Source: Laguncularia racemosa (Eukaryota; Streptophyta; Magnoliopsida; Myrtales; Combretaceae). Taken from it: 64,000 bases of DNA. The stretch lies in NCBI GenBank assembly GCA_037954665.1, contig JBBMOL010000023.1:1054001-1118000 (forward strand). Direction: 5' to 3'. Below are positions 1 to 12,900 of this stretch, in pieces (position 1 is the first letter of the stretch; each line of letters begins with the position of its first letter). A program made the translations under genes and the position numbers. The notes below the pieces were generated by a model. That model did no database searches, was not told the DNA's origin, and saw nothing but the letters and a program-made list of their open reading frames with translations.

Positions 1-710
1 TTGCATCTGTCACCAATTTAGTGCATTTTAGTGAGTGCCTATTGATGTAAACATAGAGCCCTGCTTGCACCCTATTGATTTACAAGGCTGGACCAACACT
101 AATTGGATAATAGTGCACATATCCTACATTACCCATTGGGAGGATTGTTGCTCTTATAGGATCCTATTAGAATATGATGATAGTGTGCATCTAGACTACA
201 TCTAGTGGTACAGACGTGTTAGCTACCGCTATGTGAGGTGTACTAGAGCAATAATTGAACACTTGGTAAGAAAAATACTTACAATATCACATTAACTATA
301 CTATATAGGAAATAAGTTGTGTCAAAACGTTTTCTTTCAATTCTTCCAAGCTGATAAGTATAGCATTCGATTTGCCTTCAATAATTTCACTTATTGACAC
401 TGGAGTATAGCTAGTTAAGCATTATGGTGGAGTTGTGCTTTTTCGTGTCGCTTAGCACAAGTAGCCACCAGAAGGGGAGGTCATTATAGACCCAGAGTAT
501 GCACCTCCAATAGATCCTGCACTTGCACTACCACCGCGTCGTAGGGTTAACAAAGCAATAATTAGAAGAGGACGACAGAGGGATGAGCAGATCCATCTTG
601 CCCACACTCTTCTAAATGTCATAGACGAGGACATCATAGGTAGCTCAACTCTTAGTACTAACTCATTCATCACCCCTTATAGACACTCTATTAGCAGTCT
701 TATTCCTAAC
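1..710 (+). pseudogene. Plant mobile domain (PMD, MAIN-like) gene fragment, C-terminal part
   Basis: No intact gene is present, but broken reading frames on the + strand resemble the C-terminal part of PMD (MAIN/MAIL-like, PF10536) proteins. Around 95-160 a frame reads W-x5-IIVH-x-SYITHWED, and around 185-230 it reads DYIWWYRRVSYRYV, which is the usual PMD pattern of a tryptophan, then a 'Y-I-x-W' segment, then 'D-Y-x-x-W-Y/F'. From about 478 to 735 an open frame without a start codon gives an acidic and arginine-rich low-complexity tail (APPIDPALALPPRRRVN), also typical of PMD C-termini. Stops and frameshifts separate the pieces. The left part of the gene lies outside the window. The assignment is by motif recognition; the family is fairly sure, exact borders are not. 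Confidence 0.5.
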
Positions 711-2159
711 CCACCCGTTCTGCAAAGGTCGTGCCACTATTGATCAAATATTGGTGAAAGCTCACGACCTTTAGTATAATGAAGCCCATTTCCTCCACGT
801 GACTTTGATGAGTCTCTACAATTGCCTGCAACACAAGAGTCATAGCTCCTCTCACCTTCGATGTGAGACGAACTGAGTATAGATCTATCATGACTAGAAT
901 CACTAGAACATTTATTAGGAATAGAAGTGGGATGGGATAGAATTGTTTGTGCATGCATTCTCAGATTAAATTTTTCATGTACTGAAAATGTATGTATTAT
1001 ATGTGTTTTTGGTATCCTATTCATATAATATTTTTCTCCCTACCTTATTTGCATAATATTTTTTTAAAAAATACATTTTTTACATTTTTCTCCCCCACAA
1101 AACCTTTACAAGATTAAGTTTTCATACAAACTTTGCTATACGCGTTGTATTCAGTTTTCACATATCCCAGATCCCCATTTCACCCTTGTCCTTAAGTCAA
1201 GTAAATATATCTCAAGCTAAGCCATGAAATTTCTTTTATTCCCCGGTAAATTCCCAAAATAGCTTCCTAATGATCATTTCTACATTTGTTATTTTTTTCC
1301 TTAGTAACTACATAACTTGCATATAGTGACTTAAGGTATCTTCAAGAACAAATTTGATAAGGACTTACCATCCCACTAAGTTTAATAGTTTCACTTTTTG
1401 TTTGGCTAATTGTCTTATCGGTTTTTCAAGGATAAACCCCATATCTTGCTAATTTTATTCATATTTCTTATGTTATAATTATAAATTTAATCGAAAGATC
1501 CTTGGATAATAACTTATTAAGTCTTGCTTTAATGAGTTTTTTTTTTTTTAACTTGAACTTACTTTCTCAACTTATATATGCAAAAATAATAATAACTAAT
1601 GTAAGGGGTGGATCTTTGTTTTCTCCTCCTTATGACTTCAAAAATTAGATGTCTTCTAAAAGTGGCATGGATTTTTTCTCCCTCAATTATTTCACATCTT
1701 CAAAAAAAAAAAAAAAACAAACTTTTTATCGGTGATTTATGATTGAAATCTATAAATCAAACCAACTTTTAATGATTTAAAAAAATTTCTTAAATAGTAC
1801 AATTTAATTTGGTTCAAATTGATTAAAAAATCAAATCATAGTTAATAATTAAGCTTGGTTTGGTGGGATAAATTGCACTAAATCAATCACCCTCTTCTAC
1901 TGGTTTATACTTTGAAAAAAGGTAAACGTATAAGAAGGTCAAAAAAAATTTTCAAAATTCAACGGGAAAAAAAAATCAATCATCACACGTTGATCGTCTT
2001 CAAGCCGATGGCGATGGCTCATGAATACTTTGACCGGCCTAATAAAGAGCCCATAAGTCCCAAACGGCCCAATTTTCGTATGGATCGTTCTCGCACCCTT
2101 GCTCTGTTTTTGTCTGTTTTTCCTTTCTTTTGTTTTTTTTTTTGAAAAATAAATTATTT
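711..2159. other. AT-rich intergenic DNA upstream of the PLAC8 gene
   Basis: No convincing gene is seen. The stretch holds A/T homopolymer runs (for example poly-T near 1538 and poly-A near 1698). A short + strand frame at 1912-2145 is lysine-rich then phenylalanine-rich because of A and T runs and is not taken as a gene. The right end, about 2000-2160, should contain the promoter of the downstream PLAC8 gene. Near 1030-1095 there is an A/T-rich end-like sequence followed by CTCCCCC that could be the outer end of the element carrying the PMD fragment. Confidence 0.6.
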
Positions 2160-2217
2160 TGGCACTTCATCAGATTTCAGACATCAACGGACGCATTTCG
2201 GAGACAACGCTGAACAG
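2160..2217 (+). other. Likely 5' UTR exon of the PLAC8 gene, followed by a leader intron (2218-4139)
   Basis: The sequence ending ...GAACAG at 2217 is followed by GTACGC, a good donor site, and the next plausible acceptor is TTTTTGCAG ending at 4139, just 66 bases before the start codon at 4206. This predicts a non-coding first exon, a leader intron of about 1.9 kb and a short second leader segment (4140-4205). The transcription start is not visible, so the left edge is a guess. Large leader introns are common in plant genes. A cDNA read across 2217/4140 would decide it. Confidence 0.45.
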
Positions 2218-4083
2218 GTACGCTTCGAAAGTGTACAGATCCAGTTGTTAATTTCATACTTTAAATACTGTTAAACAAGAATCTCAAGTTTCCAAATTTG
2301 TCCTCAATGCTTTGTTTTTTGGTGAGTACATGATCTATATTATCGATCTTGTTGATGAAGTTGTGGAAGGTATTTGAACAATTAATGGAAAGTGATATTT
2401 TGTATGATTACACGTGACCCCATTACTTGATATATTAAGGTTAGATTTCGGTTCTTAGTAATTGTTGTGTTTTGAGGTTTAGTTTGGACATGTTGGTGAA
2501 TTTGGGTTTTTTTTTTCGGATTCCTGTATTGGAGTCAAAGAATTATTCTTTGAGTGGGTCTGTTTCCAGCTACCGGTAGTTTCAAGTTTAGAGATGAACA
2601 TTTGTTTATGCAGTCTTGAGTTGGTGGGTGCATTTGTTTATGCTGTGATTTTGATTTTTGTTTTCATTTCGCGGACCAGAACAGAAAAGCAACCCGCATT
2701 TGTTACACCGAATAAAACCCAAAGTTATGTGAAATGCATCAGAACTAGAACAGGAAATAGAATGGATCTGAAAGTGGAACCAAATGGCGTATAGCATTTT
2801 GTTGACTAAGATACATGCACTTTGATGTGTATGGATAACAAAGGGTTGCAAAGAGAATATCCTTATGCTTGTGGTGGGACAAGGTAGAACTCAAATATTA
2901 ATTGCTCTGCGCTCCTAGCATTTCTTTCTTGTCCTTTGTCATTGGCCAGCTGTCGCTGGCCACTCTTGTTCCAAACACCATGATTTGTGAAATGGTGCAG
3001 TTCTCTCTATTCATCTCTCTTAACCAAGATAGGACACTAGAATACTTATCCAAAAAAGATAGGACACTAGAAAAATGAGAGAGAAGATTAAAATGGATTA
3101 CCCTAAAAGATAAGGGAGAGAAGATATGGTTGTATACTTAATGAATTGTACAAAACCATTGGATTGAGCTTAGGTTTTTAACTTGTTTAAAGGTTTTCCA
3201 TAAGGTAGAGAAAATTATGTTAGATTACATGAGTTATATCACATGAATGATTTATTCTCCAAGAAAAAAATGAAAAGTAGGAATTATTTAGTATTTCATT
3301 TCAAAATTGATTAAAGTAGAGTTGTGTAAAAATAGAGAAATTTATACTTGAAAAATACCTTTGGTACAACATGACCATCTTGACAAACTTCAAAGTAAAT
3401 AAAAGAGTGATTATTTAACACAATACAATATCACTATGTATAGCAAAGGTCTACCAATCCACTTTACGATAATTTTTAGCTTTTAGCTGCTGCAATATTT
3501 TTCACCAAAAGGTAATGATATAACATTCAATGATTTCAGGGCTCCTTTATCTGACAAATTTAGGGGGCAGTTTCTTTATGGAATTGTTAATAAAATTTGA
3601 AAAAGAAGTGAGATGAATCTTGAGATTTCAGCCATCTTTATGGGAGAGTGAAAGATGCCTTTCTTGATCCCATGGTATGTAAAAGCATGGATATGAATTG
3701 AGAGGTTTATTCTGTAAATTATGTCACTCTAGGTCTCATGTGAAGCTTAAGTATCTCAATAATTAATGTTTGAGTGACATTCTGTTGCGTCCAGCTAACT
3801 AGCTGCTGGGTTATTTAGTGATGGGCAAGGAGGCATTATGGCTAGCTTTTCTACCTAGGACATGCCAGCATATGCTAAATTGATCTTTTGAAGCATTATC
3901 TGGGTGCCAGTTGTGGAACTGGTCCCTACAGAGCAGGAAATATGTCTCTGTAAAACCTGCATTTTAAGAACGTTAAAAATTGGCTGCATTAATTTTCCTT
4001 GTTGCGTCCAAGTTCCAACTTGGTGATTTGTAGTTTAACATGTTTACAGGGTCCAATGTTAATACTACCTTGTTTTGCTGCCA

Positions 4084-4106
4084 TTGCTGCTGCTGCTGCT
4101 GCTGCT
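4084..4106. repeat. (TGC)n microsatellite
   Basis: About seven TGC units in a row, within the putative leader intron of the PLAC8 gene and about 35 bases upstream of the predicted acceptor site. It is probably length-polymorphic. Confidence 0.85.
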
Positions 4107-4205
4107 TTCATGCACTAATTAATAACTTAGTTTTTGCAGTGAATGCTTGTAAAAGAGCTACGATAGCATCTAGAAGAAAAAACTTGGGAGTGTTAAACCA
4201 GCGCT

Positions 4206-7200
4206 ATGAAGAATGAAGGCAATTACATGCCCCCTCGTTACATACCAATAGGACAGTCAGATCTAGAAGCAGAGACTGCTCCAAGCAGTGAGGATCAAAT
4301 TGTTCATCAGCCCCCAAGTGGTGGACCGATTCATTGGTCTTCTGGAATTTGCGCTTGCTTCGATGACATGCCGAGCTGTATGCTACTTTCTGCCTTGAGA
4401 CCTTGATTTATCTGGAAGAAATATACGAAGGTGCCCCTTGAGTTAGAAAGTGAACATGTTTCTCTCTTGCCTGTCTAGCTGCAGCAGCAATTTGCAATTT
4501 TAAATTTGTAGATGAACAACATTCCTTTTATTAAGCGGATCCATTTCTGTCTTATAGACTCACGTAGGACATTGTGATTTGATTTCTTCATCAACTAAAG
4601 TGCTACACTTTCACACTCATATTTTACAATTAGTTGGAGCTACCTATACCATAGTTGTGTGGCAATATGTTGGTTTAAAATGACCTCTTGTCCGTTTTGC
4701 CTGCAATTAGGTATGGTGGTTGTGTCAAAAGTCAGTTTTGTTGCTTTAGTTGCCTCAGTTTGAAGTTTTTTTTGGGATAATTTCAGTATTGAAGATTTAT
4801 CTCATAAGGTTATTAATATATGCTTAATACCACTTCATACAAATTGAAATCATCTTCTCTGCATGCTTTTCTTTTTTCTTTATAAGTTTCTATTCGCTTT
4901 TGTACTCACCTAAAAACGAAAAGTTCCAAGCCTCTCATTCTTTTCATGTGAACCATTAGTTTCATTTTACATCAAAATTTTCAATCCCGGAGCAGTAGCT
5001 TACCAATTTACTTTGGTTGCTCTCATCTTTTGCTTATATCATTATTTTTCTTCCAATAGAGCCTCAAATTATTACCTAGTTATCATATCTAAAGTAACCC
5101 TTATTTATTCTTCTCCAAAGTTTACAATGAAGGGTCATGCTCTGGTAATAACTTTCCTTTCAGCTCTATAATTAGCTGCTGTCAAATCACCACCTGGTCT
5201 AGCTCACTAGGTCGGTCCTTTGCATGTTTTATCATCTATACCTCTTGTTGACTAGTAACTAATTGTCGATATGTGTAAGTTCTGGAATCTTGCTGGATGA
5301 TATCTTTATTATTTACGATTTAAGTCCACCTCAATATGGCTGCATCAAGGGGCAATCCTTTGGATTATCACTCCCAACATTATTAGATAAGCTCGAGGGA
5401 AAATACACCCCCCTTTAGGCTGAGTAGTATAGTTGTTAAGGCTCTATGTTTCCAATTTTAGATCTGATAAAAGATGTCTTAGCTGGTAAAATATCAAGTC
5501 TTTGACATTGATGTAATGGTTCCAAGCTTGTGGTTAATATATGAGATGTTCGTCACATGTTTTGTCTTGATATTAGGTTACAGTGCCAACTTCAGCCTCT
5601 AGCACTACAGCCCAAAAGAGAAAAGATATTTAAGTCATAATTTTACTTCGGTCAAGGAATCAATTTTATTCCAGCTCTTTCCCATCGCATGTGCCTCTTC
5701 TTGGGTGGACATTTTATAAATTATCAAAGGAATCTTGTTTACCTGTTGCCTAAGCTTCTTTTCTTTCCTATTTGAAGATTATGACATTGGAGGTCTTCCC
5801 TTGTCTTCCTGATATTTTACTTTGTTTGCTCATACATCATTCACATTTCTTCAGTTTCATTCATTAGTTGGAGAAGTCTCACACTACTTTGGGGATTAAT
5901 TTGTTGTTATGTGTTTTGTATAGGTTGTATAGGTCTTTTCTGTCCTTGCTATCTATTTGGAAAGAATGCAGAGTTTCTGGGTTCTGGCACTTTGATGGGT
6001 TCATGCACAACACACTTTATCTTGTGGTCTCTTGTCAATACTTTATGTTGCCTTTTAACCGATGGAATTTTGTTGGGACTGCCTGGATGCTTTGTCTCTT
6101 GTTATGCTTGTGGTTATCGAAGTGCATTAAGGACAAAGTACAATTTGGAGGTATGTTTCTGCTAAGTTTGATATCTAGTCTTCTTATGCAGTTTTCATCC
6201 TCACATAATGCGTCTCTTGGTAAATATGGCATGTAATTTTTTTGGTGATAAACTTTAGGCTAAATAACCACAGTTTTTTTGTCCCCTCTCCTAGAGGACC
6301 TCTATTTTTGACATTTTAGTTGTATCATATATGTTGTGCATATGCTTGGTAAATAATACAGTAAGTAATCTAATGTTCTTTTGCTGACATAATCAGCAGT
6401 TATATTGTCCCAGACAGTAAAGCATTTTGGTCAATTGAAAATTATAAAAAAAATAAATAAATAAATAAAAAGAAACAAAAAAATAAGAAGAAGAAGAAGA
6501 AGAAGATGCTAAGATAAGCAGTGGTAGTGCTATTGAAATGACATGCAAATGACAGATGTGAGCAAAGATAAAAATGAGCTGTTATATTGTCCCAGGTAGT
6601 AAAGCACTTTGGTAAATGGGAAAAAAGAAAGGGCTAAGATAAGTAGTGGTAATGCTATAGATATAACATGCAAATAACAGATGTGAGCAAAGATAAAAAT
6701 GACAAGGCTGGTAAGGTCACACTGGCCTGTGTTCGAACTTAGTAAGATATTCGAGCTCATGTTTTGAGGCCATCTCTGCCCTTGGCATAGATGGACAGAG
6801 TTATATTATATGAGCAATTTAAAGTTGTTGAACTGCTTCCTTGCAATCCTTGATTTCCCTGATGATTCTATTTTGACCCGTCATTGTTTGGAAGATCTTG
6901 CACCAACCCAGTATAATGAGGCTTTTCATAGAATAGGATTGGAAAAAAAAAAGTCTACTTTTCATATAAGAGCTTGATGAGGATATGTGGTATAATGATC
7001 AATCATAGCTCTCATTTACTTAAATCCTAATAACCTGTGGAAGGGAAGAATTCAATTCCAAGGGATTAAGAGCCTTGAGCCATGTTTCGTGATCTTTATA
7101 TACCCTACACTCATCAATCTTTTATGACCAATTGTAAAAATTTGGATCCTTTGGGATCATATTCCATGGGAAACTAAACAAGGCCTAAGATCAAAGCATG

Positions 7201-8090
7201 TTTTAATGGTTTGATGTGATGGAGTTTTTCTAGAGTAATCTGTTCGATATTTCTTGTATTACTTTCCCTCAAGCAATTAGCAGTGATTTGATAGTCCAAT
7301 CCTAAATAGTTTATGAGCCAAAGCTATTTGACCCCTACATCACTCCAAATTTGAAAATTGTGATTTTGCATTCCAAAATGTTAAATTTTATTCTACAACC
7401 AACTGATCAAAAAGTTTAAGTTTAGAGATCTGGTGTGGGTTTTATAATTATTATTAACACTTCCCTTGTGTGATGAGACTTCAAAGTTTGTCAAGTGAAT
7501 TAATGGAGGTTCGATAATGATACCATATTTTAAATTAGGATCAACAACCAAGTTGAAGCTTATAGGTCCAGTGTGGGTTTTTTATTTAGCAGGGTTTCTT
7601 GAAAGTGCATTCAAACTCTCCAAATTGCTATGGCAGGCTCCCGAAATATAAATTTAATTTTCTGAAAGCTGGAAAGTTCAAATTTACCTTTTTTTCCCCC
7701 TTATGGCTGGATGAGATGGGCCTTGGCTAGAGTAATCCATCCCATAGTTGCATTAATTTATCCCTGGCATATTTCAAACTCTCCAAATTGCTATGACAAT
7801 TTCTTTTATATCTAAACCAGTAAATGTTAAAAAAAAAAAGAGGAAACTGAATATTATCCTTCTCATGGTTCATTGTTTTGACTTTTCTCCACTGCCAATT
7901 TTTGCAGGAAGCTCCTTGTGGGGATTTTGCCACACATTTTTTCTGCCATTTGTGTGCTGTTTGTCAAGAGTATAGAGAGATTCGCGAGAGATCTATTGAT
8001 GCAAGCGCTTCGGATCTTACTTTGTCCGTTGTCAAAGCTCCAGCTGTCCAGACTATGGATCCTTCCCCCCGAACAGTAGGACTCGGTTAA
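4206..8090 (+). CDS. PLAC8/DUF614-family cysteine-rich membrane protein (three exons)
   Basis: Coding exons are 4206-4377, 5924-6150 and 7908-8090; all borders are GT-AG and the joined frame encodes 193 residues. Residues 43-54 read IHWSSGICACFD. The family hallmark CC-x4-CPC is at 58-66 (CCIGLFCPC), followed by YLFGKNAEFLGSG. A hydrophobic stretch at about 80-110 (ILWSLVNTLCCLLTDGILLG) is the probable membrane segment. Near the C-terminus come a second cysteine group and the motif CAVCQEYREI. Length and motif order match the small plant PLAC8 subgroup that includes Arabidopsis At4g23470-like proteins, whose role is poorly known. Related PLAC8 proteins (cell number regulators, PCR) act in organ size control and in metal export at the plasma membrane; applying either role here would be a guess. 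The codon at the first junction (T|GT, Cys58) is split. The PKS gene follows on the same strand about 7 kb away, now separated by a copia insertion. Confidence 0.93.
6396..6705 (+). repeat. Imperfect tandem duplication inside intron 2 of the PLAC8 gene
   Basis: Two copies of a segment of roughly 120 bases occur side by side. Both start with GTTATATTGTCCCAG and AGTAAAGCA, continue with GCTAAGATAAG-AGTGGTA-TGCTAT, and end with GACAGATGTGAGCAAAG or AACAGATGTGAGCAAAG followed by ATAAAAATGA. The first copy (about 6398-6577) is longer because it contains an A-rich stretch and an (AAG)n microsatellite at 6485-6506; the second is about 6578-6703. There is no effect on coding. Confidence 0.8.
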
Positions 8091-9251
8091 AAAAATCAGT
8101 GTATTCCTTCCTTCTAAAGAACTTTTGCTGCTTTGTTTGAAATATGTGCCTCAGATGCACTCTGATGTTTTACAGCTATGTTGCCTTTCCTCTTAAGCTG
8201 ATATAACCAACCTTTACTGAACAGATAAATTCCTAGTACAATATCTTTATTTACTAGTATACATGCATCTTTTGGGCAAATAATTGATTCTACATCGTCA
8301 ATTATTGATGTCATCCTTGCTAAAGCAGGCCACCGAGTCAATCATACATGTATTTTCCGCGTGTGTCCCCATAGTGCATGCTTTTCTACAGTGCAGGCTT
8401 TATTTTTAGAAATGTGGACTCTGATCGCTCATTATATTCGTTTTTAATCTGTAAGCTTGTTTCTTCACGCAACCATATTTTCAGTCTTAGAAGCATTAGT
8501 GAAATATGTCATCAGTTAAGCTTCGTATCACCGTGATGCAGTTTCTATCGTTTTTTCTTTCCTCTCTCCTTCTGTTGCCATATAATTGTTGTTCGTCGTG
8601 ACTTTGGATGTGTTACAGTTTACGATGCAACTTCAAATTAAATCTTTTTGAAAATGATAATTTGGAAAATAAGCTAATGGAGTGGCGTTTCACACTATAT
8701 TGGAGAATGGGAATCAGACATCTCTCAGATGATCATGTTTGATGGGGCTAGTGCCACGTTAAGACTGGTTACTGAATTCAACTTTTGGGTCCTTATCTTC
8801 ATTTCCTGTTTTCCTTTTCTAAAAGGAATTGAGCTTTTAATCCAAGATCCAAGCGAGTGATCCAAGTGATAACTGGGACTACCAGGGACCCCAGTCAAAA
8901 CTTATAAAGCAAAACAACATCTAGGGCGGGTCTCAAATTTTGACCGTATGGAAATAGGGAGAGTACTTACCGCACAGGGACATGACAATGACAGCCATGC
9001 CAAGACACAGCAAAGGAGCGACTAGTGGAAACATGTAACAAGATCCAACTGGTTGATGGTCATTTTCATTGCAATGTTACTGTTTCACAGTAGAATAGGA
9101 ACTTAGTGCCCTCGTTGCGTATTGCTGTAAAACTGTGCGCTTTTGTCGATTCTACATTTTACAAAATAAGGTGAGGGAATCAGTCCTCCATCCTAAAGGA
9201 GAACGGTGGTTATGTTATATGAGTCATGGGAACTTCGCAAAAATAAAAACT
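8091..9251. other. 3' UTR of the PLAC8 gene and intergenic DNA
   Basis: The first few hundred bases after the stop at 8090 are the probable 3' UTR. Beyond about 8700 no gene or repeat was recognised. The segment ends at the target-site duplication of the copia element (ATATT, 9252-9256). Confidence 0.55.
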
Positions 9252-9256
9252 ATATT

Positions 9257-9483
9257 TGTAAAGATTTAATAAAGAGAAGAAAAATATTCTCCGTTATATA
9301 TTTCGTAAAAGAGCAAGATGCTCTTATATAGATACAAGAATAACAGAACAAGAGATGAAAGCTCCGAAGATAAAAGGAAATGATAAATTCAAATAAAACA
9401 AAGTATTATCTGTTGGAATATTTGTATACGAAGTGGTCAAAGTGGTTGTAACTTCCACACTATATCTTCCACATGTGCTATTA
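9257..9483 (-). repeat. Copia 3' LTR (227 bp)
   Basis: Direct repeat of 13797-14022. It starts TGTAAAGATTTAATA on the + strand and ends GTGCTATTA, so on the element strand it is TAATAGC...TTTACA. It is preceded by the target duplication ATATT. Confidence 0.93.
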
Positions 9484-9543
9484 CGCCCCTCAGGTTGGAG
9501 CATGAAGGTCCAGAATGCCCAACTTGCGAATTAAGGTTGTGAA

Positions 9544-12500
9544 CTAATGAGCACCTAAGGCTTTGGTGAACACGTCGGCAAGTTGGTGGTGTGAGGAAAT
9601 ATGATGGCAAACAAGTATACCTTGCTGAATGCATTCTCTAACAAAGTGACAGTCTACTTCAATGTGCTTTGTTCGTTCATGGTAGATCGGATTATTAGCA
9701 ATGTGACGAGCAGCTTGACTATCACAAAACAATGAAACAGGCGCTGAAACAGAAACATGTAAATCAGTCAATAATTTCTGTAGTCAAATGATCTCACAAG
9801 CAGCTGCTACCATAGAACGATACTCCGCTTCTGCAGAAGAACGAGACACGATTACTTGTTTCTTGCTTTTCCAAGTGATTGGCGAATGACCGAGAAAAAC
9901 AAAAAAAAAACCACTGAGAGAACGACGTGTGATTGGACAGCTAGCCCAGTCTGAGTCACAAAAAACTTTGAGTGATAAAGCACTTGTGGAAGAAAGGAAA
10001 ATGCCTTGACCCGAAGCAAGCTTGAGATAACATAAAATACGTAGAGCAGCAGCCCAATGATTTTGTCGAGGTTGATGCATGAATTGAGATAGTAAATGGA
10101 CTGAATAACAAATATCAGGTCTAGTGATAGTGAGATAAATCAACCTTCCAACTAGCCTTCGATAAGGTCCAGGATCTTGCAAGAAAGAACTATCATCTAA
10201 AGCTAAACGATGATGCTGCTCCATAGGAAAAGTTACTGGTTTAGATGCCAACATGCCTGTTTCTTGTAAGATGTCCAGTGTATATTTCCATTAGGAAAGC
10301 ACAATTCCTTCTGGACTACGAGCAACTTCAAGTCCAAGAAAGTACTTTAGCGGACCTAGATCCTTGACTGGAAACCATGCAGCCAAGTAACCCTTCAACT
10401 CCTTCAATTTGGAAGAATCATTAATGGCAACAATAACATCATCGACATACACAAGTATAGCAACAAGCGAAGTGCCCCGCTGATAAACAAATAATGAAGT
10501 ATCTGCTTTAGATTGTGTAAAACCAAAACGTAGCATAGCAGTAGAGAATTTCGCAAACCATTGACGTGAAGCTTGTTTTAATCCATAAAGGGAACGACGA
10601 AGGTGGCATACTCGATTGTCTCCTACGGACAAATAACCAGGAGGGGGCTGCATATAAACTTCTTCATGCAAATCACCATGAATAAAAGCATTATCAACAT
10701 CTAATTGGTGGAGTTCCCAATTTCGTACTGCTGCAACAGCCAATAAAGTGCGGACTGTAGTAAGTTTAGCCACTGGAGCAAAAGTTTCATTATAATCCAA
10801 ACCTTCAACTTGAGTGTAGCCTTTAGCAACAAGCACGCTTTATACCGCTCAATTGAACCATCAGATTTATACTTTATCTTGTAGACCCATTTACATCCAA
10901 TGGCTTTTTTATCCGAAGGAAGCCGTTCCAAGGTCCATGTGTGATTTTGTTCAAGAGCTGCCAATTCTTTTCTCATAGCCTCCTTCCAGTGGTCCACTAA
11001 TACTGCCTGCTTATAAGATGTAGGCTCACAATTTCGGGTGATAGCAGACAAAAAACATGTATGGGCAGAAGAAAATTTGGAGGAAGAAACATAATTAGCT
11101 ATGGGATAAAGCGGACTCGTACCTGAGTAAGCTGTATTGGAGGAGTCTGAAGAAGAGCCTTTATTATTTCTTGAAAAATTGAGCTCATAATCTTTATAGC
11201 GAGCTAGTTGTGTCCTTGTACGTTGGGGTCTACTTGAGACATTTGGCACACTAGGTGGAATATTGGATGCAGTTGGATCATTTTGTATAGGTGGTGGGTC
11301 GTTTATGGGGTCTTGTGGTGGTGGAGAAGACATAAAGTCATCTTGAACAGGTATGTTATGATATGAATCATCAATGGGTAATGGCAAAGGTACTTTAGGT
11401 GGTGAAATAATAGTAGAGGAAATATTCTCTTTAAATGGGAAAATTTTCTCATAAAAAATTACATCACGAGACACAAAACATTTCTGTGCTTTCAGGTCAT
11501 AAACCTTATACCCTTTTTGACCATATGGATAACCAAGGAAGACACAAGGTGTGGCTCTATCATTAAATTTATCTTGAGATCGTGGAATAACCGAAGCATA
11601 ACATAGACATCCAAAAACTCGTAAATGAGTATAAGAAGGTTTGGATGAAAATAACAATTCATATGGGCTCTTTCTAGATAAAAGTGGTGTGGGTGTGTAA
11701 TTGATTAAATAAGCCACAGTTAAGACACACTCACCCCAAAATTTAATCGGAAGACCAGCCTGAAACCTTAGCGCTCTCGCAACATTAAGTAAATGTCTAT
11801 GTTTACATTCTACCACACCATTTTGTTGGGGGGTAGAGTCACAAGAAAACTGATTAAGGATCCCCTCTTGTTGACAACTTTGTTGTAGAGAAATATTTGT
11901 AATTCTGTGCCATTGTCACTACAAATGATTTTTACAAGAAAATTAAATTGTCTATGTACCATGGCAAGAAAAGAAATCAAAACATGGGAAATTTCAGTTT
12001 TAGATTTAAGCAAATACACCCAAGTTATTCTAGTAAAATCATCAACAATGGTAAAAAAATAATGAGATTTAGATAAGGAAGGTGTAAGATAGGGACCCCA
12101 TAAATCACAATGAATCAAGTCAAATGCTTCTTTAGTTTTGATAGAACCTACAGGAAATGGCTGTCGAGTTTGCTTGGCACGATGGCAAGCATCACAACAG
12201 TAATCAAAATTATTGGAATTGGAAAGCGAAAGTTCTGAAATACAAGACAAGCGATCAAAAGGAACATGACCAAGACGTTGGTGCCATAGGATGGTTTGGT
12301 CTTTATTTGAGGTGGCAAGAGCTGCAAAAGTTGGTGCTGGATTTTGGAAATAATAAAGCCCATTCCTCAGTTTACCCATTCCAATCAGCTTCCCCGTGGC
12401 TAGGTCCTGCAAGGCACAAAAGGAAGGAAAAAAAAAAAGCAACACAATTTAGTGCTTGGGTTAGCCGACTGATGGAAACAAGATTGCAAGCAAACGTGGG

Positions 12501-12900
12501 AACATGTAAGACATGGTTTAAGGTTATTGAAGAGTTAAGAGCCACATCTCCATGAGAATCTGCAATAATAGATGAACCATCTGGAATAGTTATGTTAGGA
12601 TTGAATTGGAGCATCTTTTCATCTCTTAAAAATTTTCTTTGACAAGTCATATGGTCTGAAGCACCAGAATCCAATATCCATTCACAATTAGTTGTAGGAA
12701 AAATAACAGCCTTACCAGCAAAATTGGCTAATGGATCTCCTTTTGGACCATCAAGACTTAAGAGAGACATGAGCTAGTCATATTGCTGCTTTGTGAGACC
12801 ATTTATTGGGGAAAAAGCAGCATGTTCGCCTTCTGAAGTTCGACTAAAATTAGCTAATTTGCCCTTCGTTTTCCGATTCCTATCCCACCAATCTGGGTAG
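9544..12900 (-). pseudogene. Copia pol remnant (protease, integrase, reverse transcriptase, RNase H)
   Basis: Domains follow the copia order on the - strand. The protease motif DSGASDHMT is near 12650-12680. Integrase follows with an HHCC zinc region (HQRLGH...CCDAC) near 12180-12290, a CDLWGP motif and SDNGTE near 11900-11930. After a frameshift comes the QQNG-(M)VECKH segment near 11810, in which the usual arginine is cysteine. Reverse transcriptase (10291-10836) carries YVDD near 10445-10455, and RNase H follows with FCDSDWA, SSAEAEYR and HIEVDCHFVRE down to 9544. Stops and frameshifts occur, including one near an A-run at about 12425-12440 and in-frame stops at about 12775 and 10290, so no functional polyprotein can be made. 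It could only move using enzymes from other copies. Confidence 0.93.

Noticed and set aside
1912..2145. + strand frame rich in Lys then Phe
   Set aside because: It follows from A-runs and T-runs upstream of the PLAC8 leader exon; no family match.
5868..6236. 122-codon + strand frame overlapping PLAC8 exon 2
   Set aside because: It is a different frame of the exon; the spliced frame with CC-x4-CPC is the real one.
7165..7187. AAACTAAACAAGGCCTAA resembling a PIF/Harbinger MITE end in PLAC8 intron 2
   Set aside because: No matching inverted end with TAA/TTA flank was found upstream in the intron.
12157..12555. A 132-codon + strand frame
   Set aside because: It is the antisense of the copia integrase region; the - strand carries clear HHCC and catalytic motifs.
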